Source: Bacteroidetes bacterium UKL13-3 (GTDB lineage Bacteria > Bacteroidota > Bacteroidia > UKL13-3). From it: DNA of 64,000 nucleotides. Of this stretch, positions 25,328 through 33,929 are shown in pieces. Location: contig CP012155.1 in assembly GCA_001602415.1 (NCBI GenBank), positions 186,001 through 250,000 on the forward strand, given 5' to 3'. The notes beneath the pieces are model-generated. The model made no database searches, had not been told where the DNA came from, and saw only the letters and a list, made by a program, of their open reading frames with translations. Every line of letters begins with the position of its first letter. Positions within the stretch are counted from its first letter, which is position 1. Position numbers and translations under genes: made by a program.

Positions 25328-26305
25328 TTATTTTTCATTGTATAACACCTCAAGCACGGTTTGGCCAACCGCTTTTAGGGTGTTCCGATCAATTACATTC
25401 ATATTGTCTTTGTGGGTATGATGATGATCTGGGAAACTTCCTGTAGCGTCAAAATGAATAATATCAATGGTAGGAATGCCTGCACGATTCACATATAAAT
25501 GATCGTCATCAATGCCCCCAACTTGTGTGTAATTGAAATATTTTCCGCTTCCGATATTGTGTGCGGTACCCCAAACTTTTTCTAAAATGGGTTTTGCATA
25601 TTGAAGTGAGTTGCCTTCCCAGCCAAAAAACGCATTGGAAGCACCAACCATATCGAGGTTTATTCCATATTCGGCTTTGTAGCCCTGACGGTGCAAATTT
25701 GCAGCCCAATACTGTGAGCCTAAACAATAGGTATTCGGTTGGTTGTTTCCTAAATCTTCGGCATCAAACAGCACAATATCAATTCCAATAGTTATGGGAT
25801 TTGATTTGATGATTCGTGCAATTTCTATTAAAACACCCACGCCACTAGCGCCATCATTCGCACCTAAAATGGCTTTGTTTACATCTACATTGTCTTTATC
25901 TGCTCTATCACGCGAATCCCAATGTGCACTAAGTAAGATACGTTTACTTGCCTTAGGATTAATCTCTGCAATAATGTTTCGAGCATTCAATTTGTTTCCA
26001 TCAAAATTGGTAATGACTGTTTTTTGTTCGATAACATTATCGGTATACTTTTTTAGTTCTTTCACTAGCCAATCGCCACACTTTTTGCTAGCTTCACTAT
26101 TGGTTACGCGCGGACCAAAATCAACTTGGGTTTTCACAAAATAGTAAGCGGAGTCTGCATTAAAATTTGGCGAAACCGGAGTATAAATTTCTGATTTCGG
26201 ATCTGATATTTCGGTTTTGGGAGACGGTTTGGGGTCATTTGTACAAGATACAATTGACATTGCCGTCAATGCCGAAATGAAGAATACGCGAACGTGCTTT
26301 ATCAT
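25328..26305 (-). CDS. Glutaminyl-peptide cyclotransferase-like (M28 fold) lipoprotein
   Basis: From the ATG at 26305 the product is 325 residues with a lipobox ending at Cys21 (SIVSC). A second ATG at 26320 would add five residues. The M28 fold is clear: SAHWDS, then GANDGASG (Asp151), FDAEDLG (Glu183-Asp184), INLDMVGASN (Asp218), GGIDDDHLY (Asp267/268) and FPDHHHTHKDN (His296). Aligned by eye with human QC these match zinc ligands and catalytic acids, including the FPxxxHT and QDDH segments. It would cyclise N-terminal Gln of exported proteins in the periplasm. A plain aminopeptidase is the alternative. Residues about 31-40 come from a 7-base repeat. Confidence 0.78.
   Translation of the reverse strand: MIKHVRVFFISALTAMSIVSCTNDPKPSPKTEISDPKSEIYTPVSPNFNADSAYYFVKTQVDFGPRVTNSEASKKCGDWLVKELKKYTDNVIEQKTVITNFDGNKLNARNIIAEINPKASKRILLSAHWDSRDRADKDNVDVNKAILGANDGASGVGVLIEIARIIKSNPITIGIDIVLFDAEDLGNNQPNTYCLGSQYWAANLHRQGYKAEYGINLDMVGASNAFFGWEGNSLQYAKPILEKVWGTAHNIGSGKYFNYTQVGGIDDDHLYVNRAGIPTIDIIHFDATGSFPDHHHTHKDNMNVIDRNTLKAVGQTVLEVLYNEK
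26187..26214. repeat. 7-base-period array inside the cyclase gene
   Basis: Plus strand ATTTCTG ATTTCGG ATCTGAT ATTTCGG. It encodes EISDPKSEI in the linker after the lipid-anchored Cys. This is the same peptide theme as NPKSEI in HisS, read on the same strand and in the same phase. Confidence 0.65.
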
Positions 26306-26323
26306 CAAAAAGTTATTCATAAG

Positions 26324-26351
26324 TTCTCAATTCCTAAATCTCAAATCTTAA
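26324..26351. repeat. 7-base-period array at the cysS 3' end
   Basis: Plus strand TTCTCAA TTCCTAA ATCTCAA ATCTTAA, four degenerate heptamers in the short gap between cysS and the cyclase gene, reaching into the cysS stop codon. Confidence 0.45.
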
Positions 26352-27814
26352 TTAATTGTATAAGATGTTCCTTCCTTACCATCTTTAATTTCAAACCCAA
26401 TTTCTTTGAGTTTATCTCTAATTAAATCGCTGGTTGTAAAATCCTTTTTAGCTTTCGCATCAGTGCGCACATCCAATATCATATTCATCAACCCATCAAT
26501 CTTATCGGTGTTCACTTCGTTTTCTTCTTTCAATCCTAGGATATCAAAAACAAAGTCGTTAAAGAGTTTTGTCAATAGCGTTTTATCATCTTGGGATAGT
26601 GTTTCTTTTTTATCATTCACACTGTTAATGATACGAACACCTTCAAACAAATGAGAAAGTGCAATTGGAGTGTTAAAATCATCATTCATGGCTGCGTATA
26701 CATTAGCTACCAATGTTGGAATATCGGATGTTGAACTATTCGATACAGGCACGCCATCCATCAATTTCACCGCATTCATCAAACGTGTAAAACCTTTTTC
26801 GGCAGCTTGCAGCGCTTCGTTACCAAAATCAAGTGTACTGCGGTAATGCGCTTGCAATACAAAAAAGCGAACGGTCATCGGGCTGTATCCTTTTTCCAAC
26901 AATTTATGATTGCCTGTAAACAGTTCGTGCGGCAAAAAGGAGTTACCCAAACTCTTACTCATTTTTTGCCCATTTACTGTAAGCATATTGGTATGAATCC
27001 AATAGCGAGCAGGATTTTTGTGAGAGCATGCTAAGTTCTGGGCAATTTCATTGGTGTGGTGCGTTGGTGCCAGGTCCATTCCACCACCATGAATATCAAA
27101 TTGGTCGCCTAAATATTTTGAGCTCATTGCCGAACATTCCAAATGCCATCCCGGGAAACCCACTCCCCATGGACTTGGCCATTTCATCAAATGCTCGGGT
27201 TTGGCTTTAATCCATAATGCAAAATCTAAGCGGCCACGCTTCTCATCTTGCCCGCCTAATTCACGTGTTCCATTCATCAGGTCTTCTAACTTTCGTCCTG
27301 TTAGTATAGTATAGTTATGTTCTTTCGAAAATTTCTCAACATCAAAATAAATAGATCCTTCAGCTTCATAAGCATATCCGTTATCTATTATCTTTTTTGT
27401 CATTTCAATTTGCTCAATGATATGACCAGTTGCTGTTGGTTCAATACTTGGCGGTAATGCATTAAATAGTTGCATCATATTGTGAAAGTCGATGGTGTAG
27501 CGTTGCACAATTTCCATCGGCTCCAACTGCTCGAGTTTTGCTTTTTTGCTAATTTTATCTTCACCTTCATCCGCATCACTTTCCAGATGTCCTGCATCCG
27601 TAATATTGCGAACGTACCTAACTTTATAACCCAAATGTGTGAGGTACCGAAATATCACATCAAACGACATAAACGTTCGAGCGTTACCCAAATGTGCATT
27701 GCTGTATACGGTTGGTCCGCAAACATACATGCCCACATGGCCTGTGTGTAATGGCTCAAATTTTTCGGTAGTGCGGGTAAGGGTATTATATATTTTAAGA
27801 TTGTTAGGAATCAT
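26348..27814 (-). CDS. cysS: Cysteine--tRNA ligase
   Basis: The 488-residue class I synthetase has the HIGH-type motif as HLGN (residues 41-44) following the zinc-region VCGPTVY. HLECSAMSSKYLG provides further zinc ligands, and the KMSKSLGN loop lies near residue 285. A C-terminal DALR-type helical domain follows. It activates cysteine and charges tRNA-Cys. The start MIPNNLKIYNTLTR agrees with family alignments. The cyclase gene follows after 42 bases on the same strand. Confidence 0.96.
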   Translation of the reverse strand: MIPNNLKIYNTLTRTTEKFEPLHTGHVGMYVCGPTVYSNAHLGNARTFMSFDVIFRYLTHLGYKVRYVRNITDAGHLESDADEGEDKISKKAKLEQLEPMEIVQRYTIDFHNMMQLFNALPPSIEPTATGHIIEQIEMTKKIIDNGYAYEAEGSIYFDVEKFSKEHNYTILTGRKLEDLMNGTRELGGQDEKRGRLDFALWIKAKPEHLMKWPSPWGVGFPGWHLECSAMSSKYLGDQFDIHGGGMDLAPTHHTNEIAQNLACSHKNPARYWIHTNMLTVNGQKMSKSLGNSFLPHELFTGNHKLLEKGYSPMTVRFFVLQAHYRSTLDFGNEALQAAEKGFTRLMNAVKLMDGVPVSNSSTSDIPTLVANVYAAMNDDFNTPIALSHLFEGVRIINSVNDKKETLSQDDKTLLTKLFNDFVFDILGLKEENEVNTDKIDGLMNMILDVRTDAKAKKDFTTSDLIRDKLKEIGFEIKDGKEGTSYTIN

Positions 27815-27851
27815 TTTTTCAAAAAAAGTACGGTTATCAATGGGGTATTAC

Positions 27852-27879
27852 AATAAAAGCGCTGGAAAGCGCTTTTATT
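27852..27879 (-). terminator. Intrinsic terminator of the DUF3127 gene
   Basis: Perfect 12-base arms AATAAAAGCGCT and AGCGCTTTTATT close a GGAA tetraloop, 12 bases after the DUF3127 stop and upstream of the cysS start. Confidence 0.85.
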
Positions 27880-27891
27880 AAACTGGATTTC

Positions 27892-28263
27892 TTAAAACGG
27901 CAAATCATCGGTTGATGAATCACCACCGTTAAAGCTTGGCTCATTATCCGGATGGAAAGGGTCTTCTTGCTGGTCCGATGCAGCAGAGGCATTTCCTTCT
28001 AGTTTCCAGGCACGAACATCCGTGTACCATCTGCCATTGTATTCGCGTGATTCAATGTTTAAAGATGCTTTTATCTCATTACCCACAGCAAATCTTTTCA
28101 GTTCATTTACTTTATCGCCCATTACGCTCATCATCACTTTGCGCGGGTATTGATCTTTTGTTTCAATTACAAATTCTTGTTTGGTCCATTCTTTACCTGC
28201 TTTGCTCATTCCTGAGGTTGACGGCATAATTTGAATGATTTTTCCTTCGATGTCGAGTGCCAT
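27892..28263 (-). CDS. DUF3127 domain protein, OB-fold-like
   Basis: The 123-residue protein matches the DUF3127 family of Bacteroidota: MALDIEGKIIQIMPSTSG, WTKQEFVIETKDQYPRKV and ESREYNGRWYTDVRAWKLE. The beta-rich pattern and an acidic disordered tail ending DDLPF recall single-stranded DNA-binding proteins, whose acidic tips also end in Pro-Phe. This suggests, but does not show, nucleic-acid binding and partner recruitment by the tail. It is transcribed alone. Confidence 0.85.
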   Translation of the reverse strand: MALDIEGKIIQIMPSTSGMSKAGKEWTKQEFVIETKDQYPRKVMMSVMGDKVNELKRFAVGNEIKASLNIESREYNGRWYTDVRAWKLEGNASAASDQQEDPFHPDNEPSFNGGDSSTDDLPF

Positions 28264-28442
28264 AGTATATATTATTTAATTGTTTATTGCGTAAATATGG
28301 GAAATGCAAAATTATCAGAAAAACTAATCTGTTTTACAGTAGTTGATAAATTTTGTCACTGTGGGTGATGAATAGTCGATTGCGTTGACAAAGTAATTGG
28401 TTGATAGCAGGTTGAAAGTTTGAGTTAGGAACTAAAAGTTTG

Positions 28443-29876
28443 CTAAAAGTAGATTTTGCATACAAAGATGGCAGTGATAACACATACTAAATCTACCAGT
28501 AGCATTATTCCCAGTGTATATCGGGTTTCTTTCACATTTACCGAACCAAAATAAAGGGCAATAACATAAAAGGTAGTTTCCGCAGCTCCCTGAAATAAGC
28601 AAGAAAGTTGTCCTGCCAAACTATCCGGACCATAGGTTTTCATAGCATCTAACATAAACCCGCGCGAACCTCCTGCACTGAATGGGCGCATAATGGCAAC
28701 CGGAATGGCTTGTATAATTTGAGGGTCAACCCCAAAAGCATTTAATGCGGTTGATAATCCACTCATGATAATGCGCATTAAATCCGAATTGCGGAAAATG
28801 CTTAAGGCAACCAACATGGCAATCATATAAGGTAATACGCGAACCCCTGTAGTGAAACCATCTTTAGCACCGTTTACAAACGAGTCAAAAATATTGGTTT
28901 GGTTGTTTTTAAAAATGTTCTCTTGCCAAATGCTGTAAGCAACAATGGCTAGGATGATGAACAACAAAACGCCATTACTCAGGTTTCCAGTAAAATGAAA
29001 CTTTTCGATACCACTAAGTTTGTTTACGTAAAATAACAAGAAACCGATAATTGCACTTACACCTGTAACAAATCCCAGAACGACTATATTTAATAAATTG
29101 ATACGTTGTTTGATACTCACAAAAATGAGTGCCGCCAACGTTCCGATAAAGGAAGTAATGATACAAGGCAACATAATATCAGCAGGGTTAGTAGCATTTT
29201 GGGCAGCACGATACCCGATGATGGATGTAGGAATAAGTGTTAATCCGGCCGCATGCAAGCACAAAAACATAATCTGACTGTTGCTTGCGCGTTCCTTGGT
29301 TTCATTCACTTCCTGCATGCTCTCCATGGCTTTTAGTCCAAATGGGGTAGCAGCATTATCTAATCCTAAAAAGTTAGCGGCAAAGTTCATGGTCATAAAT
29401 CCATAAGCCGGGTGGCCTTTGGGTAATTCGGGAAATACGCGTACAAAAAAGGGTGATAATACTCTCGCCAATTTGGTAATGGCATTCGAGTCGTTTAATA
29501 AGTTGAGCAATCCACAAAAGAAGGTAAGGTAACCAATGAGTGGCAACCAAATATCCATGATTGTATTTTTGCACGTTGGAAAAATACCATCCGCTGCTTG
29601 TTTGCCTGCACATATTTGTACAATACCATTATCGAGTAAATTGTAGAGTGTATCACCTGTTGCGCTGTTTGCCGTTTTATTGGCCATTAAAGCAGCATAC
29701 AAAGCGGTATCCGATTGTTGAATGGTGGAGGATGATAACTCAGCAATAATGGTTGGATCATTTTGTTTTCCATTTACTAAACTACTCAACGTGTAGAGCC
29801 TTCCGGTACCCAACATAAAAAAAATGTACACAACGCTGCATACAATGATATACGACCAAAATCTACTTAATGCCAT
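28443..29876 (-). CDS. Fused SpmA/SpmB-like nucleoside-recognition (Gate) membrane protein
   Basis: The 477-residue protein has about ten hydrophobic segments and two Gate domains. The first holds MNFAANFLGLDNAATPFGLKAMESMQE, typical of SpmA. The second has VLPYMIAMLVALSIF and RPFSAGGSRGFMLDAM, typical of SpmB. In Firmicutes the two halves are separate spore-maturation genes; here they are one reading frame, as often in non-sporulating Bacteroidota. The substrate is unknown; the Gate family includes nucleoside transporters. It is flanked downstream by a 179-base gap and upstream by the palindrome-bracketed cassette. Confidence 0.85.
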   Translation of the reverse strand: MALSRFWSYIIVCSVVYIFFMLGTGRLYTLSSLVNGKQNDPTIIAELSSSTIQQSDTALYAALMANKTANSATGDTLYNLLDNGIVQICAGKQAADGIFPTCKNTIMDIWLPLIGYLTFFCGLLNLLNDSNAITKLARVLSPFFVRVFPELPKGHPAYGFMTMNFAANFLGLDNAATPFGLKAMESMQEVNETKERASNSQIMFLCLHAAGLTLIPTSIIGYRAAQNATNPADIMLPCIITSFIGTLAALIFVSIKQRINLLNIVVLGFVTGVSAIIGFLLFYVNKLSGIEKFHFTGNLSNGVLLFIILAIVAYSIWQENIFKNNQTNIFDSFVNGAKDGFTTGVRVLPYMIAMLVALSIFRNSDLMRIIMSGLSTALNAFGVDPQIIQAIPVAIMRPFSAGGSRGFMLDAMKTYGPDSLAGQLSCLFQGAAETTFYVIALYFGSVNVKETRYTLGIMLLVDLVCVITAIFVCKIYF

Positions 29877-30007
29877 AATAAAAAAGATTACCCAAAACTC
29901 TCAAATAAATACAGAAGAAATGCAATCTTAAAATGAGCGAATTGTGGATATACTATTGATATGTAAATAAAAATTAGACACTTTTAGATGAATAGTTTGG
30001 AGGTAAT

Positions 30008-30048
30008 AATTTGACAAATACGGAATCAGATTCCGTATTTGTCAAATT
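30008..30048. repeat. Left 41-base palindrome
   Basis: Arms 30008-30027 and 30029-30048 around A30028 are perfectly complementary. It begins 21 bases beyond the stop of the ATPase gene and could also fold as a hairpin terminator. Confidence 0.9.
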
Positions 30049-30069
30049 ATTTTATGGTTTAAAGAGAAG

Positions 30070-31230
30070 TTAAAATTTGATGTTATTAATCTCTTTCCAG
30101 TTTAGAATATCAATATTATCTATGGCTGAGGATTTGCCAGTATAAATGACATAAGCGTTTTTAGTTGTCGATTTTATTTTTTTCCAATAATTAATACCTT
30201 TTATATAATCGCTATTAAATGTGGTGGCAGTTTTAATTTCAATTGGAATAACCTGCGAAGATTGTTCTATTAAAACGTCAATCTCGTTTCCGGTTCTATC
30301 GCGCCAAAAAAACAAGTTAGTTCGTTGGCCATTGTTAAATCTTTTTTTGAGCAACTCGAGAATGATAAGATTTTCAAACAAAGATCCTCTGAGTGGATGG
30401 GTGTTTACATGGGATTCTGATTCCAATTCCAACAAAGAGCAACACAACCCTGTATCATAAAAATAGAGTTTAGGCATTTGGGTGAGTCTTTTTCCTAGGT
30501 TATTATAGAATGGGTGCAGTCTAAACGCAATAAAACTTGCTTCTAAAATACCGAACCAACTAATAATTGTTTTTTGATCTACACCAGTATCATTGCTAAT
30601 GGAGGTGTAATTTACCTCTTGCCCCACACGAGTGGCACAAATTTTCAGGAAACGCTGAAACAGCCCTAGGTTTGCTATGTTTTTTATTTGTCTTACATCA
30701 CGTTCAACATAAGTAAGCAGGTAGTTAGGGTAATAATCGGTGGGGTTTATTTTGCGATCATATAAACGAGGATAACCTCCATTTAGAAGTAATTTATTCA
30801 AACTCTGTTTGGCATATTTACTCGTTTCCAACTCTTCGAAGCTAAACGGTAGGAGGTGAATAAAAGCAATACGACCAGCCAATGTTTGCGATACACTTTT
30901 GAGTAACAATAAGTTTTGAGAGCCCGTTATTATAAACAATCCTACTTTTTTGGGTTGATCATCAATAACTCCTTGCATGTAGGAAAGGAGTTGCGGAACA
31001 CGCTGTATTTCATCAAAAATAGCTCCTGTTTTATACCTACTTAAAAATGCACGAGGGTCTTTAGTAGCCAATAAAACATTGTCTTGGTTTTCGAAACTGA
31101 TATAGGGCTTTTTAGGAAACAGTTCTTTTGCAAGGGTAGTTTTTCCCGATTGGCGAGGTCCCAATAAACCGATTGCCGGAAACTTTTTGGCAAGTTGTTT
31201 TATTTTAACTGTGGCAGCTCTTTGTATCAT
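30070..31230 (-). CDS. AAA_14/DUF4143 ATPase with PD-(D/E)XK nuclease-like C-terminus
   Basis: The 386-residue protein has a Walker A motif GPRQSGKT (residues 24-31), Walker B with IFDEIQ (Asp73-Glu74) and a sensor-like IITGSQN. The C-terminal DUF4143 part contains GNEIDVLIE (Glu316, Asp318) followed by IPIEIK (Glu331, Lys333), the core pattern of PD-(D/E)XK nucleases. Proteins of this architecture are widespread, vary greatly between strains and have no settled function. The gene stands between two exact inverted palindromes 16 bases before its start and 21 bases after its stop, and interrupts a housekeeping neighbourhood. It looks horizontally acquired. Confidence 0.88.
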   Translation of the reverse strand: MIQRAATVKIKQLAKKFPAIGLLGPRQSGKTTLAKELFPKKPYISFENQDNVLLATKDPRAFLSRYKTGAIFDEIQRVPQLLSYMQGVIDDQPKKVGLFIITGSQNLLLLKSVSQTLAGRIAFIHLLPFSFEELETSKYAKQSLNKLLLNGGYPRLYDRKINPTDYYPNYLLTYVERDVRQIKNIANLGLFQRFLKICATRVGQEVNYTSISNDTGVDQKTIISWFGILEASFIAFRLHPFYNNLGKRLTQMPKLYFYDTGLCCSLLELESESHVNTHPLRGSLFENLIILELLKKRFNNGQRTNLFFWRDRTGNEIDVLIEQSSQVIPIEIKTATTFNSDYIKGINYWKKIKSTTKNAYVIYTGKSSAIDNIDILNWKEINNIKF

Positions 31231-31246
31231 ATTTCAAATATACAAC

Positions 31247-31287
31247 AATTTGACAAATACGGAATCTGATTCCGTATTTGTCAAATT
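31247..31287. repeat. Right 41-base palindrome
   Basis: Arms 31247-31266 and 31268-31287 around T31267 are perfectly complementary. It is the exact reverse complement of the left copy. Its edge is 16 bases upstream of the ATPase start codon, overlapping where a promoter or leader would be. Confidence 0.9.
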
Positions 31288-31309
31288 TTTTACATCCGGA
31301 TAGACAAAA

Positions 31310-31336
31310 AAAAGTCGAGTGATTAGCTCGACTTTT
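31310..31336 (-). terminator. Intrinsic terminator of aspS
   Basis: Arms AAAAGTCGAG and CTCGACTTTT with a 7-base loop. On the minus strand the stem runs straight into eight T residues, starting 22 bases after the aspS stop. Confidence 0.88.
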
Positions 31337-31357
31337 ATCTATTTAATAAGTATATCG

Positions 31358-33112
31358 TTACATTATATTTAATTTGATATTCAACTCCTTTAATTGCTTA
31401 TCATCAATAGTGCTTGGAGCATCAATCATTACATCGCGTCCGCTGTTATTTTTAGGGAAAGCGATAAAATCACGTATTGAATCGGCACCGCCAAACAGTG
31501 AGCACAAGCGGTCGAAACCAAAGGCAATACCTGCATGTGGAGGCGCTCCAAATTCAAAGGCATTCATCAAAAAGCCAAATTGGTGCTGCGCCTCTTCGCT
31601 GGTAAATCCTAATACTTCAAACATGCGTGCTTGCATGGTTTTATCGTATATACGAACACTTCCACCACCCACTTCCACTCCATTAATTACCATATCATAG
31701 GCGTTGGCTCTTACATTTGCTAAGGTTGCAAAATCATTCAACAAATGAATATCCTCTGGTTTAGGGGCAGTAAACGGATGGTGCATGGCAAAGTAGCGGT
31801 TTTCGTCTTCGTTAAATTCCAACAAGGGAAAATCAACCACCCATAAACAAGAGAAGGTGTTTTTATCACGCAAACCTAATCGCGTTCCCATTTCCAAGCG
31901 CAACTCATTTAAAGCTTTGCGTGTTTTATCGGCTTGTCCGGCTAATAGTAAAATTAAATCTCCGGGTTGCGCTTTAAATGCTTCGGCCCATTGTTTCAAT
32001 GCCGCTTCATCATAAAATTTATCTACCGATGATTTGATGGTTCCATCTGCATTTAAGCGTGCATAAACCAATCCGGTAGCACCTACCTGTGGGCGTTTCA
32101 CGAAATCGGTTAATTCATCCAATTGCTTGCGGGTATATTCTGCACAACCTTTTGCACAAATTCCTACAACCAATTCTGCATTGTCGAATACTGGGAAATT
32201 TTTGCCTTTTACAATTTCATTCAGTTCCACAAACCGCATATCAAATCGTGTATCGGGTTTGTCGCAACCATAATATTTCATGGCATCGGCATAGGTCATG
32301 CGCGGCAAGCTATCAATATCAATTCCTTTTACTTGTTTAAAGAGGTGTTTTACCAATCCTTCAAACATGTTTAATATATCTTCCTGCTCTACAAAGCTCA
32401 TTTCACAATCAATCTGTGTGAACTCAGGTTGGCGGTCAGCTCGCAAATCCTCATCTCTAAAACATTTTACAATTTGGTAGTAGCGGTCAAATCCACTAAC
32501 CATCAACAATTGTTTAAAGGTTTGTGGCGATTGAGGGAGGGCATAAAATTCGCCTGGATTCATTCTGCTTGGAACCACAAAATCACGAGCTCCTTCTGGA
32601 GTTGATTTAATCAAAACAGGTGTTTCTACTTCAATAAAAGATTGGTTGTCGAGAAAGGTACGGGTTTGTTGGGAAACCTTGTGACGTAGTTCCAAGTTAG
32701 CTCTCACATTGGCTCTGCGCAAATCGAGGTAACGGTATTTCATGCGAATATCATCTCCTCCATCCGTGTTTTCTTCAATGGTAAACGGTGGGGTGATTGC
32801 TTGATTTAATATGTTGAGTGTTGTAACTTCAATCTCAATTTCTCCGGTTGGAATATTGGAATTTTTACTGCTACGTTCAATTACTTTACCAGTAACTTGT
32901 AGTACAAACTCGCGACCACATTTTCGGGCTTGCTCGCACAAAGTTCCGTTGGTTTCCATATTAAAAGCCAATTGCGTAATGCCATATCTATCGCGCAAAT
33001 CAATAAAAGTCATTCCTCCCAAATCACGACTTTTTTGCACCCATCCACTTAGGGTTACTGTTTTATGAGCATCTGTTAATCTTAATTCTCCGCAGGTATG
33101 TGTTCGTAGCAT
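31358..33112 (-). CDS. aspS: Aspartate--tRNA ligase
   Basis: The 584-residue class II synthetase has an N-terminal OB-fold anticodon domain ([24 protein letters not shown]). Motif 2 is [18 protein letters not shown]. The bacterial GAD insertion lies in the middle and motif 3 is GIAFGFDRL. The start [11 protein letters not shown] is the standard bacterial one. It charges tRNA-Asp and is transcribed alone, ending at the terminator at 31310-31336. Confidence 0.96.
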   Translation of the reverse strand: MLRTHTCGELRLTDAHKTVTLSGWVQKSRDLGGMTFIDLRDRYGITQLAFNMETNGTLCEQARKCGREFVLQVTGKVIERSSKNSNIPTGEIEIEVTTLNILNQAITPPFTIEENTDGGDDIRMKYRYLDLRRANVRANLELRHKVSQQTRTFLDNQSFIEVETPVLIKSTPEGARDFVVPSRMNPGEFYALPQSPQTFKQLLMVSGFDRYYQIVKCFRDEDLRADRQPEFTQIDCEMSFVEQEDILNMFEGLVKHLFKQVKGIDIDSLPRMTYADAMKYYGCDKPDTRFDMRFVELNEIVKGKNFPVFDNAELVVGICAKGCAEYTRKQLDELTDFVKRPQVGATGLVYARLNADGTIKSSVDKFYDEAALKQWAEAFKAQPGDLILLLAGQADKTRKALNELRLEMGTRLGLRDKNTFSCLWVVDFPLLEFNEDENRYFAMHHPFTAPKPEDIHLLNDFATLANVRANAYDMVINGVEVGGGSVRIYDKTMQARMFEVLGFTSEEAQHQFGFLMNAFEFGAPPHAGIAFGFDRLCSLFGGADSIRDFIAFPKNNSGRDVMIDAPSTIDDKQLKELNIKLNIM

Positions 33113-33420
33113 GGTTGTATTGGTTATTCAAAATATAAGAGGCGAAAATAAGCAAAGCCGTTCTTATAGAATAGATTTACCTTAAATCATTTTGATAAAT
33201 GAATCTGTTTTAAATATATTTAGTTGATTTTTATCAAGGTACTGTCGCTATAGTGTTGAAATTAAAGGGTTAATTGAAATTTAATGGCTTTGTGGTTAAA
33301 CAACTACAAATTTGACAATTGTAATTATTTACAATTGTACTGTTTTAACAGTTTAATACGAACTTTAATGAAACGTACAACTACTTAGTGGTGTTTGTAG
33401 TTGTTCTTTTCATAGCATAC
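33113..33420. other. Intergenic region with several hairpins, possible small RNA
   Basis: Between divergent aspS and tadA lie a perfect 10-base hairpin (ACAATTGTAA/TTACAATTGT, 33315-33338) and an 8-base pair ACAACTAC/GTAGTTGT (33377-33404), followed by the terminator-like stem at 33421. No protein-coding frame is seen. A short plus-strand transcript is possible. The aspS promoter must also lie here. Confidence 0.35.
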
Positions 33421-33454
33421 AAAAGGCCTTCCCGATTAGTCGGGAGGGCTTTTT
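33421..33454 (+). terminator. Terminator-like hairpin upstream of tadA
   Basis: Arms of 15 bases, AAAAGGCCTTCCCGA and TCGGGAGGGCTTTTT, pair with two G-T wobbles around TTAG and end in a T run. No plus-strand gene precedes it. It may end a small RNA or act in the tadA leader. Its core TCCCGA...TCGGGA resembles the palindrome at 44277. Confidence 0.7.
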
Positions 33455-33488
33455 ACTTTTAGTGGCAATAGTGTATGTTGCGCAAAGT

Positions 33489-33929
33489 ATGGCAGAACTC
33501 TTTTCGCACGAGTATTTTATGAATATGGCTTTGAAAGAAGCTCAAAAGGCCTATGAATTAGGTGAAATTCCGGTGGGCGCTGTTGTGGTAAGCAACAATA
33601 CCATTATTGGTAAAGGGCACAATTTAACCGAACAATTAAATGATGTAACAGCTCATGCCGAAATGCAGGCTATTACTGCTGCAGCCAATCATTTAGGGGC
33701 GAAATACCTTATTGATTGTACGTTGTATGTTACCCTTGAGCCTTGTATTATGTGCGGAGGTGCTTTGTTTTGGAGTCAAATAAGCAGGGTTGTGTATGGT
33801 GCATCTGATGAAAAACGAGGCTATACCAAAGCGGGCAATACACTGCATCCTAAAACTGATATTATTTCGGGAATATTGGCCGATGAGTGTTCTGCAATGA
33901 TGAAAGAATTTTTTAAAAAACTGCGCTGA
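33489..33929 (+). CDS. tadA: tRNA adenosine(34) deaminase
   Basis: The 146-residue zinc deaminase makes inosine at the wobble position of tRNA-Arg. The catalytic HAE motif (HAEMQAI) and the zinc-binding PCIMC are in standard order and spacing. I chose the ATG at 33489 (MAELFSHEYFMNMALKEA); an upstream ATG at 33462 would add nine non-conserved residues. A terminator-like stem ends 34 bases before the start, so the tadA promoter is either inside or downstream of it. Confidence 0.93.
   Translation: MAELFSHEYFMNMALKEAQKAYELGEIPVGAVVVSNNTIIGKGHNLTEQLNDVTAHAEMQAITAAANHLGAKYLIDCTLYVTLEPCIMCGGALFWSQISRVVYGASDEKRGYTKAGNTLHPKTDIISGILADECSAMMKEFFKKLR

Larger units (their letters stand above)
30008..31287. 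mobile_element. Candidate single-gene cassette bracketed by 41-base palindromes
   Basis: A 1280-base unit contains one gene (30070-31230) and ends in two 41-base palindromes. Each has the arm AATTTGACAAATACGGAATC, a one-base centre and the reverse-complement arm. The centre base is A on the left and T on the right, so the two ends are exact inverted copies. No transposase and no target-site duplication is visible. The match stops abruptly at the palindrome edges. The two ends may instead be paired operators or terminators. Confidence 0.5.

Noticed and set aside
30008-31287. Classification as an ordinary insertion sequence
   Set aside because: There is no DDE, HUH or serine/tyrosine recombinase signature in the gene, and no target-site duplication at the palindrome edges.
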